64,000 nt of DNA from Aliishimia ponticola. Lineage in GTDB: Bacteria > Pseudomonadota > Alphaproteobacteria > Rhodobacterales > Rhodobacteraceae. Both the position numbers and the translations under genes were made by a program. The stretch is from positions 372,001 through 436,000 of the forward strand of contig NZ_SRKY01000001.1 of the NCBI RefSeq assembly GCF_004803475.1, given 5' to 3'. Shown piece by piece: positions 1-7,769 of this stretch (its first letter is position 1; each line of letters begins with the position of its first letter). A model generated the notes under the pieces. It did not search any database. It was not told the origin of the DNA and worked only from the letters and a program-made list of their open reading frames with translations.

Positions 1-1
1 C

Positions 2-130
2 CGCCGCCCCGCGCCCTCTGTCGCGCAAGAACCGGGCGAGGCGCCGGGCGCGCAACCGCGGGTGCAGGGCAACACCGGCACCGAGGAAACCGGGAAAGCC
101 CCCCTTGAGCACGGCGGCGGTGAACGCTAA
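2..130 (+). CDS. C-terminal tail of an unidentified upstream gene (partial)
   Basis: An open frame enters from the left edge and ends at a TAA at 128-130. Its codons have G or C in about four fifths of third positions, unlike the other two frames here, so it is probably the end of a real gene. The visible residues are rich in Gly, Pro, Gln, Glu and Ala, like a disordered tail. No domain can be recognised. It nearly abuts queA, whose start codon lies 10 bases past this stop, suggesting co-transcription. Confidence 0.4.
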   Translation, partial: RRPAPSVAQEPGEAPGAQPRVQGNTGTEETGKAPLEHGGGER

Positions 131-140
131 GGCCCCGGCC

Positions 141-1199
141 ATGAAACTTTCCGATTTCGATTTCGATCTGCCCGACGCTTTGATCGCCACCCGGCCCGCG
201 CGGCCCCGGACCTCGGCCCGGCTGCTGGTGGCGCAGGGCGACGCGATAGAGGATCGCCACGTGTTCGACCTGCCGCAGATCCTGCGCGCCGGTGACAGGC
301 TGGTGCTGAACGACACGCGCGTGATCCCCGCGCGGCTGACCGGTCTGCGCCGCCGTGACAGCGCGCAAGGCCCGGTCGAAGCCAAGATCGAGGTCACGCT
401 GCTGTCGCCGGATGCGGGCGGCGGCTGGCGCGCCTTGGTCAAGCCGCTGCGCAAACTGCGCCAAGGCGAAACCGTCGCATTCGATGCCGGGCTGTCCGCC
501 ACGTTGGAGCGGGTCGATGACGGGCAGGCGCTGCTGCGCTTCAACCTTGAGGGCGACGCCTTCCAGGAAGCGTTGAACGCCGCGGGCGCGATGCCCTTGC
601 CGCCCTATATCGCCAGCCAGCGCGCGGCCGATGCGCAGGACAAGGACGATTACCAGACCGTTTTCGCCAAACGTGAAGGGGCGGTGGCCGCACCGACGGC
701 GTCGCTCCATTTCGACGAGGCGCTGCTGGAAAGCTTGCGCGAGATCGGCGTGGAGTTCACCACCGTGACGCTTCATGTCGGCGCGGGCACGTTCCTGCCG
801 GTCAAGGTCGAAGACGTGACAACGCACCGGATGCACGCGGAATGGGGCAAGGTCAGCGCGGAGGCGGCGCAGCAGATCGCCACCACCAAGGCGCAGGGCG
901 GGCGGGTGATCCCCGTCGGCACCACGGCGCTGCGGCTGATCGAAACCGCTGCCCGCGCCACCGGCGAGATCGCGCCATGGGAAGGGGATACGGATATCTT
1001 CATCTATCCCGGCTTCACCTTCAATGTGGCCGACGCGCTGATGACGAATTTCCACCTGCCCAAATCGACCTTGATGATGCTGGTCTCGGCGCTGATGGGG
1101 CGCGAGAGGATGATGCGTGTCTATGCCCATGCGGTCGCGGACAAGTACCGCTTCTTCTCTTACGGCGATGCGTCGCTTCTGATCCCACCTGCCAAGTGA
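141..1199 (+). CDS. queA: S-adenosylmethionine:tRNA ribosyltransferase-isomerase QueA
   Basis: QueA transfers and isomerises the ribose of S-adenosylmethionine onto 7-aminomethyl-7-deazaguanine at the tRNA wobble position, giving epoxyqueuosine. The 352-residue product has the family N-terminus ([11 protein letters not shown]), the [12 protein letters not shown] block, the APTASLHF block near residue 190, the LHVGAGTF motif, and the C-terminal [18 protein letters not shown] signature. The frame can be extended upstream to a TTG at 105, but the family begins at the ATG at 141, so I use that. The length is typical and no key region is missing. It acts in the cytoplasm and is probably transcribed with the gene ending at 130. 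Confidence 0.95.
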   Translation: MKLSDFDFDLPDALIATRPARPRTSARLLVAQGDAIEDRHVFDLPQILRAGDRLVLNDTRVIPARLTGLRRRDSAQGPVEAKIEVTLLSPDAGGGWRALVKPLRKLRQGETVAFDAGLSATLERVDDGQALLRFNLEGDAFQEALNAAGAMPLPPYIASQRAADAQDKDDYQTVFAKREGAVAAPTASLHFDEALLESLREIGVEFTTVTLHVGAGTFLPVKVEDVTTHRMHAEWGKVSAEAAQQIATTKAQGGRVIPVGTTALRLIETAARATGEIAPWEGDTDIFIYPGFTFNVADALMTNFHLPKSTLMMLVSALMGRERMMRVYAHAVADKYRFFSYGDASLLIPPAK

Positions 1200-1316
1200 T
1201 CCGCCCCGAATGGTCCCGCATGGCCCCGGAAGGCACCGCATGGCCGGGGCGGCACCTTTCCGCAGGCAGGCCGCCCCATCGCAAAGGTCGCGTTGCACAG
1301 CGCCGCGCAATAGAAC

Positions 1317-2336
1317 ATGAATTGGCGGGTAATCCGTTCCAGGCCGTACAGGGATGTCAGCGTGTCCGAAGGTAATGAATTGAACCGCATCATACTGCAT
1401 ATCGGGGCGCATAAGACCGCCTCGACCCATTTCCATCGGTTGATGCGGGCCAATGCCGCGCGGCTCACGCCGGGCGACGTGCATGTGGCCAAGAAGGAGG
1501 ACATCCGGCGCAACCTGACGCGCCAGATCCGCCAGATGCGGCGCGTGTTCTCCGGGTCCGGGCACCGGCAAGACATGCCCGGCGGGGTCGGAGCGCGGAT
1601 GGCGGGTACAGCGCAGACGCTGTTCCTGTCGGACGAGAACCTGATCGGCACCAGCCAGAACCTGCTGGGGCACCGGTTCGACGGGGTTTCGTGGCTAGGC
1701 TCCCGGCGCTGGCTGCGTGCGTGGCTGGCGCGCATGTTCGGCAGGCCGCTGATCTATCCCCATGCGGAACGGCGGATGGTGATCGTCTCGCGGATGTTGT
1801 CCGGCGTCGATCAGGAAATCTATATCGCGATCCGCAATCCGGTGACGTTTCTGGCATCGAATTACTGCGAAACGATCCGCTTTCACGGCTATCAGGATTT
1901 CGCAGAATACCGGCGTGGGATCGACGCGGCGGCGCTGTCATGGGCCGCATTCATCCAGCGGCTTTCCGACACGCTGCCGGGTGTGCCGATCACCGTCTGG
2001 CGGCAAGAGGATTACCCGCAGGTGGCCCCGCAACTGGTGGCGCGCGTGCTGGATGTCAAACAAAAGCGCGTGCGCATCCCCGCCAAGCTGCAAGAGGTCG
2101 TCCGCCCCGGATTGTCGGCCCGCGCCGTAGAGGGCATCGCGGCGCTGTGCCGTGACAAGCCGGACCGGTGGACCCGGGACGAGATCGAGGCGATCGCCGA
2201 AGAGTTCCCGCGCAGCGAAAGCAACCCGCCCCCCAGCCTGCTGACCCCGGAAGAGGCGGCAGAGCTTGACGCGCAATACCGCGACGATTTGCAGACCATC
2301 GCCGCCATGCCGGGCGTGACCTTGATCGCCCCGTAG
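1317..2336 (+). CDS. Sulfotransferase-like P-loop protein
   Basis: The N-terminal block HIGAHKTASTHFHRLM matches the 5'-phosphosulfate-binding loop of PAPS-dependent sulfotransferases, and IAIRNPVTFLASNY near the middle resembles the 3'-phosphate-binding R-x-P...S motif. I infer a sulfotransferase-fold enzyme; the acceptor cannot be told. The start is uncertain. ATG 1317 gives 339 residues, but the conserved fold begins only about 24 residues in. A GTG at 1362, or a TTG at 1380 with GAAGG seven bases upstream, would give a more typical N-terminus. The C-terminal third has no recognised motif. It follows queA on the same strand after 117 bases and is probably unrelated in function. Confidence 0.7.
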   Translation: MNWRVIRSRPYRDVSVSEGNELNRIILHIGAHKTASTHFHRLMRANAARLTPGDVHVAKKEDIRRNLTRQIRQMRRVFSGSGHRQDMPGGVGARMAGTAQTLFLSDENLIGTSQNLLGHRFDGVSWLGSRRWLRAWLARMFGRPLIYPHAERRMVIVSRMLSGVDQEIYIAIRNPVTFLASNYCETIRFHGYQDFAEYRRGIDAAALSWAAFIQRLSDTLPGVPITVWRQEDYPQVAPQLVARVLDVKQKRVRIPAKLQEVVRPGLSARAVEGIAALCRDKPDRWTRDEIEAIAEEFPRSESNPPPSLLTPEEAAELDAQYRDDLQTIAAMPGVTLIAP

Positions 2337-2495
2337 GCCGGCCGTAGGGCAAAGAACGCCCCCGCGCCGCGCCGAATTTCACAGCGCGCCGGAAAAGACA
2401 GGCTGAAAACGGCAGGCTTTTGTCGCAAGCAGGCCCGAATCCGCGTAGACCTGTCGATAACCGAGGGTAACTCGCAAAACGAGCAGGACGGTCCG

Positions 2496-3746
2496 ATGAA
2501 CCAAGTCGTAAAAAGTGCATGGGCCTTGTTGCTCGGGATCGGTCTGCTTCAGATCGGCAACGGGATGCAGGGCACCTTGCTGGGTATCCGGGGCGAAATC
2601 GAAGCCTTCACCACCACCGAAATGTCGATCATCATCGCGGCCTATTTCGCGGGCTTTCTGGGGGGCAGCCGTCTTGCGCCCGGACTGATCCGGCGTGTCG
2701 GGCATGTGCGCGTCTTTGCTGCGCTGGCCTCGCTGATTTCGGCGGTGATCATCCTGTACCCCGCCGCGCCGGACCCGTGGGTCTGGACCGTGGGGCGGGT
2801 GCTGATCGGGTTCTGCTTTTCCGCGGTTTACGTGACCTCGGAAAGTTGGCTGAACAACGCGGCCACGAATGAAACGCGCGGCCAAGCGCTGTCGGCCTAT
2901 ATGATCGTGCAGACGCTGGGCATCATCGCGGCGCAAGTCCTGCTGCTGGCCGCCGATCCTTCCGGCTATGTGCTGTTCGTCATCCCGTCGATCCTCGTCT
3001 CTATCGCGGTGACGCCGATCCTGCTGTCGATCTCGCCGACGCCGGCCTTTGGCACCACCAAGCAGATGAAGCTGAAGGATCTGTTGACCGCGTCACCGCT
3101 GGGGGCCGTGGGCATGTTCCTTCTGGGCGGTGTCTTTGCCGCGCAATTCGGCATGTCTGCGATCTATGGCACCCAGGCCGATCTGAGCATCGTGCAAATC
3201 TCGACCTTCGTGTCGATGTTCTTCGTAGGCGCGCTTGTCACGCAATATCCCATCGGCTGGGCGTCGGACCGGATGGATCGCCGTCAACTGGTTGTCTTCG
3301 TGTCCGGGCTTGGCGCGGTTGCCTGTGTCATCGGCGCGCTCTTTGGCGAAAACTTCACCCTGCTGCTGGTCGCGGCCTTCATGATGGGCGGCGCGTCCAA
3401 CCCGCTGTATTCCCTGCTGATCGCACATACGAACGACTTTCTGGACCATGACGACATGGCAGGCGCGTCCGGCGCGCTGATCTTCCTTAACGGGCTGGGC
3501 GCGATCTTTGGCCCGATCATCACAGGTCAGGCAATGGCGATCATCGGGCCCGAAGGGTTCTTCTTCTTCACGCTTCTGCTGTTCGTGGCGCTGACGATCT
3601 ATGCGCTCTACCGGATGACGCAGCGGGCCACCATCGCGGTCGAGGATACCGGCGCCTATGTGGCCATGACCCCGGCCTCCGGCACCGTCGCGGTGGAGCT
3701 TGCGCAGGAATATGCCAACGACGAAGCGCGTGAGGAAACACCCTGA
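2496..3746 (+). CDS. MFS transporter, YcaD-like
   Basis: A 416-residue major facilitator superfamily protein of the inner membrane with about twelve hydrophobic segments. The first half holds the ESWLNNAATNETRGQALSAY block after helix 4, characteristic of the YcaD branch of MFS. The SDRMDRRQL loop in the second half is the usual MFS loop 8-9 motif. The roughly 40 C-terminal residues after the last helix are hydrophilic. The substrate is unknown for this branch. The ATG at 2496 follows a weak purine-rich stretch (GAGCAGGACGG). It stands alone between two unrelated genes. Confidence 0.85.
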   Translation: MNQVVKSAWALLLGIGLLQIGNGMQGTLLGIRGEIEAFTTTEMSIIIAAYFAGFLGGSRLAPGLIRRVGHVRVFAALASLISAVIILYPAAPDPWVWTVGRVLIGFCFSAVYVTSESWLNNAATNETRGQALSAYMIVQTLGIIAAQVLLLAADPSGYVLFVIPSILVSIAVTPILLSISPTPAFGTTKQMKLKDLLTASPLGAVGMFLLGGVFAAQFGMSAIYGTQADLSIVQISTFVSMFFVGALVTQYPIGWASDRMDRRQLVVFVSGLGAVACVIGALFGENFTLLLVAAFMMGGASNPLYSLLIAHTNDFLDHDDMAGASGALIFLNGLGAIFGPIITGQAMAIIGPEGFFFFTLLLFVALTIYALYRMTQRATIAVEDTGAYVAMTPASGTVAVELAQEYANDEAREETP

Positions 3747-3868
3747 GGCACACACGAAACAGTATGTTTATGACCAGATGAAAAGAATCGTGACTTTCCT
3801 CACGGGTAAAGCATTGTAACGATACGAATATAGTTCGGTAATTGTGTGACGATCAAAGGAGTGGGATC

Positions 3869-4450
3869 ATGATCGGCCCGGAAGACGTTTTGAAGTTCTG
3901 GTTGGACGACACTGGCCCAGAGGGTTGGTATGCGACGGATGATGCGCTGGATGCGGAAATCAAGTCGCGGTTTCAGGAAGCATGGGAACAGGCGATGGCG
4001 GGCAAGTTCTCGCTTTGGCTGACATATCCTTCCGGCACGCTGGCCTATATCATCCTGACAGATCAGTTTTCGCGCAACATGTTCCGCGGCTCGCCGCTTG
4101 CCTTCGCCTCCGACCGGATGGCGCTTGCCGCTGCCAAATCGGCCGTGGACAAGGGGTGGGATTTCAAGATCGACGGACCGGCGCGTCAATTCTTCTACCT
4201 GCCGCTGATGCATTCGGAAAACCTGTGCGATCAGGAACGCTGCGTGCGCCTGATGTGCGAACGTCTGCCGGAGGCTGCCAGCAACCTGTTGCATGCCAAG
4301 GCCCATCGCGAGGTGATCCGCCTGTTTGGCCGTTTCCCCTATCGCAATGAGGCGCTGTCGCGCAGCACCACCGGGGCAGAGACCGCGTATCTGTCGGGCG
4401 GTGGCTATGGTGAAACGGTGCGAATGCTGCAAGCGAAACAGGCCAGCTAA
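3869..4450 (+). CDS. DUF924 family protein
   Basis: A 193-residue soluble protein matching the DUF924 family: VLKFWLDD near the N-terminus, ILTDQFSRNMFRG at about residue 60, and FFYLPLMHSENL near residue 105, followed by a helical C-terminus. The family's fold is TPR-like and its molecular role is not established. I chose ATG 3869 because AAAGGAG lies eight bases before it; an in-frame extension to 3842 has no ribosome-binding site. It is monocistronic, with 118 bases before it and 128 after. Confidence 0.85.
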   Translation: MIGPEDVLKFWLDDTGPEGWYATDDALDAEIKSRFQEAWEQAMAGKFSLWLTYPSGTLAYIILTDQFSRNMFRGSPLAFASDRMALAAAKSAVDKGWDFKIDGPARQFFYLPLMHSENLCDQERCVRLMCERLPEAASNLLHAKAHREVIRLFGRFPYRNEALSRSTTGAETAYLSGGGYGETVRMLQAKQAS

Positions 4451-4523
4451 GCCGCGCCCGCGCACCGGGTTTGCGCCTGTCGCAAGGCTGTTATGACACC
4501 GTCCGTTTCCGTTGTGGAAGGCT

Positions 4524-4553
4524 GAAAACTAGTTTAACACTAAACTAGTTTTC
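4524..4553. promoter_or_regulatory. Perfect 13-bp inverted repeat upstream of lpdA (candidate operator)
   Basis: Arms GAAAACTAGTTTA (4524-4536) and TAAACTAGTTTTC (4541-4553) are exact reverse complements with spacer ACAC. There is no T-tract, so it is unlikely to be a terminator. It ends 25 bases before the lpdA start codon, where a repressor could block transcription. The regulator is unknown; the sequence does not match the enterobacterial PdhR site. Confidence 0.6.
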
Positions 4554-4578
4554 GGATTGCCCTCGGGAGGACTTCATC

Positions 4579-5973
4579 ATGGCGGCCCAATCTTTCGACA
4601 TCATCGTGATCGGGGCGGGCCCCGGCGGCTATGTCGCGGCGATCCGCGCGGCGCAGAATGGCGCCAAGGTCTGCGTGGTCGAACGTGAGAACCTGGGCGG
4701 TATCTGTCTGAACTGGGGCTGCATCCCGACCAAGGCGATGCTGCGCTCGTCGGAAGTGTTCCACCTGATGCACCGGGCCAAGGAATTCGGCCTGAAAGCG
4801 GAGAAGGTCGATTACGATCTGGACGCGGTTGTCGACCGGTCGCGCGGCGTGGCCAAACAGCTGTCCGGCGGCGTGGGCCATCTTCTCAAGAAGAACAAAG
4901 TCACCGTGATCATGGGCGAGGCGACGATCCCGGCCAAGGGCAAGGTGTCCGTCAAGACGGACAAGGGCACCGAGGAGCTGACCGCCAAGAACATCATCCT
5001 TGCCACCGGGGCGCGGGCACGTGAATTGCCGGGGCTCGAAGCCGATGGTGATCTGGTCTGGACCTACCGCCATGCGCTCAAACCCCCGCGTATGCCCAAA
5101 AAGCTGCTGGTCATTGGGTCGGGCGCGATCGGTATCGAATTTGCAAGCTTTTACAACACGCTGGGCACCGACACGACCGTGGTCGAGGTGATGGACCGCG
5201 TGCTGCCGGTCGAAGATGAGGAAATCTCGAAATTCGCCAAGAAGCAGTTCGAAAAGCAGGGCATGAAGATCATGCAAAAGGCGACGGTCAAGAAACTGGA
5301 CCGCGCGAAAGGCAAAGTCACTGCGCATATCGAGGTGGGCGGCAAGGTTGAGACGCATGATTTCGACACGGTGATCTCCGCCGTGGGCATCGTCGGCAAT
5401 GTCGAGAACCTCGGGCTGGAGGCATTGGGCGTCAAGATCGACCGCACCCATGTCATCACCGATGAATTCTGCCGGACCGGGGTCGGGGGGCTGTATGCCA
5501 TTGGCGATATCGCGGGCGCACCGTGGCTGGCGCACAAGGCCTCCCACGAGGGCGTCATGGTGGCCGATCTGATCGCGGGCAAACACGCCCATCCGGTGAA
5601 ACCCGAAAGCATCGCGGGCTGCACCTATTGCCATCCGCAGGTCGCCTCTGTCGGCTATACCGAGGCGAAGGCGAAAGAGCTTGGCTATGACATCAAGGTT
5701 GGCCGCTTCCCCTTCATCGGCAACGGCAAGGCCATCGCGCTTGGGGAACCGGAGGGCATGATCAAAACCGTGTTCGACGCCAAGACCGGCGAGCTTCTGG
5801 GCGCGCATATGGTCGGGGCGGAAGTGACCGAACTGATTCAGGGCTATGTGGTGGGCCGCCAGTTGGAGACCACGGAAGAAGACCTGATGAACACCGTCTT
5901 CCCGCATCCCACGCTGTCGGAAATGATGCACGAAAGCGTTTTGGACGCTTACGGGCGCGTCATCCACTTCTGA
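4579..5973 (+). CDS. lpdA: Dihydrolipoyl dehydrogenase (E3)
   Basis: A 464-residue flavoprotein that reoxidises dihydrolipoamide of 2-oxoacid dehydrogenase complexes (and the glycine cleavage system) with NAD+. The FAD-binding GAGPGGYVAAIRAAQ is near residue 12. The redox disulfide CLNWGCIPTKAM is near 42-53, and the NAD-binding GSGAIGIEFASF near 180. The C-terminal base motif HPTLSEMMHE completes the active site. ATG 4579 follows GGGAGG. Length and motifs are typical. No E1 or E2 gene is nearby, so it may serve complexes encoded elsewhere. A 13-bp palindrome lies just upstream and a strong hairpin terminator follows. Confidence 0.95.
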   Translation: MAAQSFDIIVIGAGPGGYVAAIRAAQNGAKVCVVERENLGGICLNWGCIPTKAMLRSSEVFHLMHRAKEFGLKAEKVDYDLDAVVDRSRGVAKQLSGGVGHLLKKNKVTVIMGEATIPAKGKVSVKTDKGTEELTAKNIILATGARARELPGLEADGDLVWTYRHALKPPRMPKKLLVIGSGAIGIEFASFYNTLGTDTTVVEVMDRVLPVEDEEISKFAKKQFEKQGMKIMQKATVKKLDRAKGKVTAHIEVGGKVETHDFDTVISAVGIVGNVENLGLEALGVKIDRTHVITDEFCRTGVGGLYAIGDIAGAPWLAHKASHEGVMVADLIAGKHAHPVKPESIAGCTYCHPQVASVGYTEAKAKELGYDIKVGRFPFIGNGKAIALGEPEGMIKTVFDAKTGELLGAHMVGAEVTELIQGYVVGRQLETTEEDLMNTVFPHPTLSEMMHESVLDAYGRVIHF

Positions 5974-5991
5974 GTCTCAGCCGAAACTGCT

Positions 5992-6027
5992 ATCCTTTCG
6001 CAGGTATTTTCTTGCGAAAGGATTTTT
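5992..6027 (+). terminator. Rho-independent terminator of lpdA, overlapping the next gene's ribosome-binding site
   Basis: ATCCTTTCGCA (5992-6002) and TGCGAAAGGAT (6013-6023) form a perfect 11-bp stem with a 10-base loop, followed by five T (6023-6027). The 3' arm contains GAAAGGA (6016-6022), which is the Shine-Dalgarno sequence for the ATG at 6030. The same hairpin can therefore end the lpdA transcript and hide the next ribosome-binding site. Confidence 0.8.
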
Positions 6028-6029
6028 CG

Positions 6030-6431
6030 ATGAAGCACGTCTTGATTGCAGGGGCGGCGCTGTGTGGCGCGCTGTTCATGGGGCCAACGCCCGCAGCCGC
6101 ACAGCAGGTTCTGGCGACCTATTACGCGATGCTGGCCGATCACGACCTTTACAATTCACGCGGTCAGCCCTTGGGTGATTTCTGCGCCGTGTTGCAGCAG
6201 GACCGGGCGAATTTCCATCGCTTCGGGCGGCGTCATCCTTCGGATCAGTTCGACCCGATCTTTACCAGCCGCGAGGCGCGGGCCCGCATTCCCAGTATAT
6301 GCTATATGGCCAGCGGCGATGCGGCCTTGCCCAACCAGTTGGCGCGCTATGGCTCTGTCTTTGTCTATGTGGAGATCATCGGCCAGAATGGCTGGCCCAC
6401 TGGCGTCATCGTGCATCAAGGCGCGGGCTGA
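6030..6431 (+). CDS. Small secreted/periplasmic protein of unknown function
   Basis: 133 residues. The N-terminus MKHVLIAGAALCGALFMG with PAAAQQ is a clear Sec signal peptide, probably cut after PAAA (about residue 24). The mature part is about 110 residues with two cysteines (FCAVL and ICYMA) that could form a disulfide. No family is recognised. ATG 6030 has GAAAGGA seven bases upstream, but that sequence is the 3' arm of the preceding terminator hairpin. Expression therefore needs a promoter inside the hairpin region, or read-through with hairpin melting. Confidence 0.75.
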   Translation: MKHVLIAGAALCGALFMGPTPAAAQQVLATYYAMLADHDLYNSRGQPLGDFCAVLQQDRANFHRFGRRHPSDQFDPIFTSREARARIPSICYMASGDAALPNQLARYGSVFVYVEIIGQNGWPTGVIVHQGAG

Positions 6432-6476
6432 GCCCAAGCGATTGCCAAGGGCGGCGCGGCGGCGCATAGACGGGGC

Positions 6477-7661
6477 ATGACCCAGCGGCCTGCGACTCCC
6501 TTCGGATTGATCCTGCTTCTTTGGGCTGCCGGGCTTGGCGCGGCGGCGCAATATGGCAAGGTCAGCGTCATCTATTTCCTGCTGCCGGACCATTACCCAC
6601 AAGCGGGCGCGGCGCTGGCCTTTATCGTGTCCATCGTGGGGTTTACCGGCATCGTTCTGGGCGTTCTGGCCGGGCATCTGGTCGCGCGCTTCGGCTATCG
6701 TCGGTCGCTTCTGTGGGCGCTGTGGTTCGGTGCGGCCCTGTCGCTGCTAGAGGCTCTCCTGCCGCCGTTGCCGGTCATGCTGGCCCTGCGTCTGGCAGAG
6801 GGGCTGTCGCATCTGGCCATCGTCGTCGCCGCCCCGACGCTGATCGCGCAATTGTCCGCGCCGCGGCATCGCGGGCTGACGCTCAGCTTATGGAGCACGT
6901 TTTTCGGCGTGTCCTATACGGCGCTGGTCTGGCTTGGCCTGCCGATGGTGGCGCGGCTGGGCCTGCCGTCGCTGTTCGTCGCGCATGGGGTTTGGATGGC
7001 CGGGGCGGCGCTGTTGGTGCAGATCCGGCTGCCCGCGTTGAACACCGCGCGGCCGTCGCAGGCGCTGTCACTGTCCGATCTGCCCGCGCTGCACATGCAG
7101 ACCTATCGGTCGCCCTTTGTTGCCGCGCCGGGCTTTGGCTGGCTGTTCTATACCTTCTGCTACTTGGCGTTGCTGACGCTGATCCCTCCCTTCATCGACC
7201 CGTCCTACCGCGCGGCCCTGGTCGGGGCGATCCCGCTGGTGTCCATCGTGACGTCAATGACGGTCGGCGTTTACCTGCTGGGCCGATATCCGGCTGTCCG
7301 CGTTGTGCTGGCGGGGTTTGCGCTGGTGGCGCTGGCGCTGGGATGGCTGCTTGTCGCGCCGGGTGGGATCGCGCCCAGCCTTGCGCTGGCGGTGGCCTTC
7401 GGGCTGGTGCAGGGGGCCAGCTTTGCCTGCGTGCCGCAGCTCAACAACTCCGCCGCGGATCAGGCGCGCGCCAATGGCGCGATGGCGCAGATGGGCAATA
7501 TCGGCAACACGGTCGGAACGCCGGTTCTGGCCGCGGCGGTGGCCGGGATCGGCTATGGTGGGATGATCGGCACGGCGTTGATCGTGACGGTTCTTGGCCT
7601 GCTGACTCACGCCGGTTTGGACCACCTGCGCCGCCGCACCGAACAGGGCCAGCGGATTTAG
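6477..7661 (+). CDS. MFS transporter
   Basis: A 394-residue inner-membrane protein with about twelve hydrophobic helices. The loop between helices 2 and 3 (GHLVARFGYRRSLL) fits the MFS G-x-x-x-D/R-R-x-G-R/Y-R/K motif. Helix 4 begins ALRLAEGLSHLAIV, as in drug/sugar MFS proteins. A short basic C-terminus follows the last helix. The substrate cannot be inferred. It starts 45 bases after the small secreted gene on the same strand and may be in its transcript. It is not closely similar to the other MFS gene in this window. Confidence 0.85.
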   Translation: MTQRPATPFGLILLLWAAGLGAAAQYGKVSVIYFLLPDHYPQAGAALAFIVSIVGFTGIVLGVLAGHLVARFGYRRSLLWALWFGAALSLLEALLPPLPVMLALRLAEGLSHLAIVVAAPTLIAQLSAPRHRGLTLSLWSTFFGVSYTALVWLGLPMVARLGLPSLFVAHGVWMAGAALLVQIRLPALNTARPSQALSLSDLPALHMQTYRSPFVAAPGFGWLFYTFCYLALLTLIPPFIDPSYRAALVGAIPLVSIVTSMTVGVYLLGRYPAVRVVLAGFALVALALGWLLVAPGGIAPSLALAVAFGLVQGASFACVPQLNNSAADQARANGAMAQMGNIGNTVGTPVLAAAVAGIGYGGMIGTALIVTVLGLLTHAGLDHLRRRTEQGQRI

Positions 7662-7689
7662 CGGCATTCTTTCGCACAAAGCGCAGTTT

Positions 7690-7704
7690 GTTCCACCTAT
7701 GTTC
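7690..7704 (+). promoter_or_regulatory. LexA (SOS) box of uvrA, GTTC-N7-GTTC
   Basis: GTTC (7690-7693), seven bases CACCTAT, GTTC (7701-7704). This direct repeat with a seven-base spacer is the established LexA site of alphaproteobacteria such as Rhodobacter. It lies 66 bases before the uvrA ATG, where a promoter-proximal repressor site is expected. Confidence 0.85.
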
Positions 7705-7769
7705 CGAATTCAGGTTGGAGACTCGCCCCGGCTGACTTATGTCTAAACGCGAACACCCCGGGGGCAGTC

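Noticed and set aside
1210-1256. GC inverted repeat after queA
   Set aside because: Stem of only six bases with a 17-base loop and no T-tract; not counted as a terminator.
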